A stretch of DNA of 5,292 nucleotides, taken from Treponema sp. GTDB lineage: Bacteria; Spirochaetota; Spirochaetia; Treponematales; Breznakiellaceae. Below are positions 5,069-5,292 of the stretch, piece after piece. The notes beneath the pieces are model-generated. The model saw nothing but the letters and a program-made list of their open reading frames with translations, searched no databases and was not told where the DNA came from. Position numbers and translations under genes: made by a program. The stretch covers positions 1 to 5,292 of the forward strand of contig WQXE01000130.1 of the NCBI GenBank assembly GCA_009784995.1, read 5' to 3'. How positions within the stretch are numbered: position 1 is the first letter of the stretch; each line of letters starts with the position of its first letter.

Positions 5069-5141
5069 AGCCGTCTTTCGGAATCGAACCGAAGACCTCA
5101 TGATTACAAGTCAAGTGCTCTGCCAGCTGAGCTAAGACGGC
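5069..5141 (-). tRNA. tRNA-Thr (anticodon UGU)
   Basis: A complete 73-base cloverleaf on the minus strand. The acceptor GCCGTCT/AGACGGC is fully paired, the D arm is GCTC/GAGC, the T arm is TTCGG/CCGAA with TTCGATT, and the loop CTTGTAA gives anticodon TGT. The discriminator is T and CCA is not encoded. The anticodon stem CTTGA/TCATG has a U-U mismatch at positions 28 and 42. A run of T follows the 3' end, then the small secreted protein gene. Confidence 0.96.
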
Positions 5142-5152
5142 TAACTTAGAGT

Positions 5153-5181
5153 ACCTTACCTTAAAATAAAAAAAATGTCAA
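5153..5181 (-). promoter_or_regulatory. Candidate promoter of tRNA-Thr
   Basis: On the minus strand a perfect TTGACA (5176-5181) is followed, after a 17-base spacer beginning with eight T, by TAAGGT (5153-5158, only 3/6). Transcription would start near 5146, giving a very short leader before 5141. The -35 box is strong and the -10 box weak. Confidence 0.5.
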
Positions 5182-5238
5182 ATGGTTACGGTTATTTTAT
5201 GGCTTGAATTACGGCGGTTATATTGTTTATTATTAGTT

Positions 5239-5292
5239 ATGAATGTTAAAAAAACGCTTTTATTAATAATCGACGTACAAAATGATTTTTGC
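5239..5292 (+). CDS. Nicotinamidase/isochorismatase-family hydrolase, N-terminal 18 codons only
   Basis: The last 54 bases read MNVKKTLLLIIDVQNDFC with no stop before the window edge. LIIDVQNDFC is the N-terminal signature of the cysteine hydrolase superfamily, and the C after F is typical of nicotinamidase (PncA, nicotinamide to nicotinate in NAD salvage). The Asp of IDVQ is the catalytic aspartate in that family. The catalytic Cys would lie beyond the window, so PncA cannot be separated from other isochorismatase-like hydrolases. The ATG at 5239 puts the motif at the usual distance from the N-terminus. An in-frame ATG at 5182 is possible but less likely. Neither has a good ribosome site. 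A TATATT at 5219-5224 could be a -10 box, but its -35 partner is poor. It is divergent from tRNA-Thr. Confidence 0.8.
   Translation, partial: MNVKKTLLLIIDVQNDFC

Overview
The window looks like chromosomal DNA of a Treponema-like spirochaete. This rests on recognised protein architecture, not a database search. The clues are a FecR-domain protein of the type spirochaetes carry, a dCache/HAMP/class III cyclase, a fragment of the Rpn (PD-(D/E)XK) putative transposase family that is abundant in Treponema, AT-rich codon use and solitary tRNA genes without encoded CCA.

Layout. Positions 1-239 (minus strand) hold a 5'-truncated Rpn-family fragment running off the left edge. Positions 240-3993 (minus) hold a two-gene operon: a membrane-bound adenylate cyclase, then an inner-membrane FecR-OmpA protein overlapping it by 8 bases. 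Upstream lies tRNA-Lys(CUU) (minus), then a short divergent promoter region and tRNA-Leu(UAG) (plus). Behind tRNA-Leu, positions 4344-4581 form a small repeat island. It holds two extra copies of the tRNA-Leu 3' end, and between them a 155-base imperfect inverted repeat. A small secreted protein gene (minus, 4584-5024) faces this island and follows tRNA-Thr(UGU) (minus, 5069-5141). At the right edge begins a plus-strand gene of the nicotinamidase/isochorismatase family, with only 18 codons visible.

How the parts may work together. The cyclase carries an extracytoplasmic sensor domain, a HAMP linker and a catalytic domain with all key residues. Its partner has one membrane segment, a FecR domain, two FSW...WWR-type modules and a C-terminal OmpA-like peptidoglycan-binding domain. 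The cyclase also ends in a copy of the partner's first module, and the two copies are still similar as DNA. I infer an envelope-linked cAMP signalling pair.

The best candidates for something undescribed are the tRNA-Leu-linked hairpin island, the abutting -35 boxes of the divergent tRNA promoters, the tRNA-Lys leader hairpin that complements its own tRNA's anticodon arm, and the module shared between cyclase and FecR protein.
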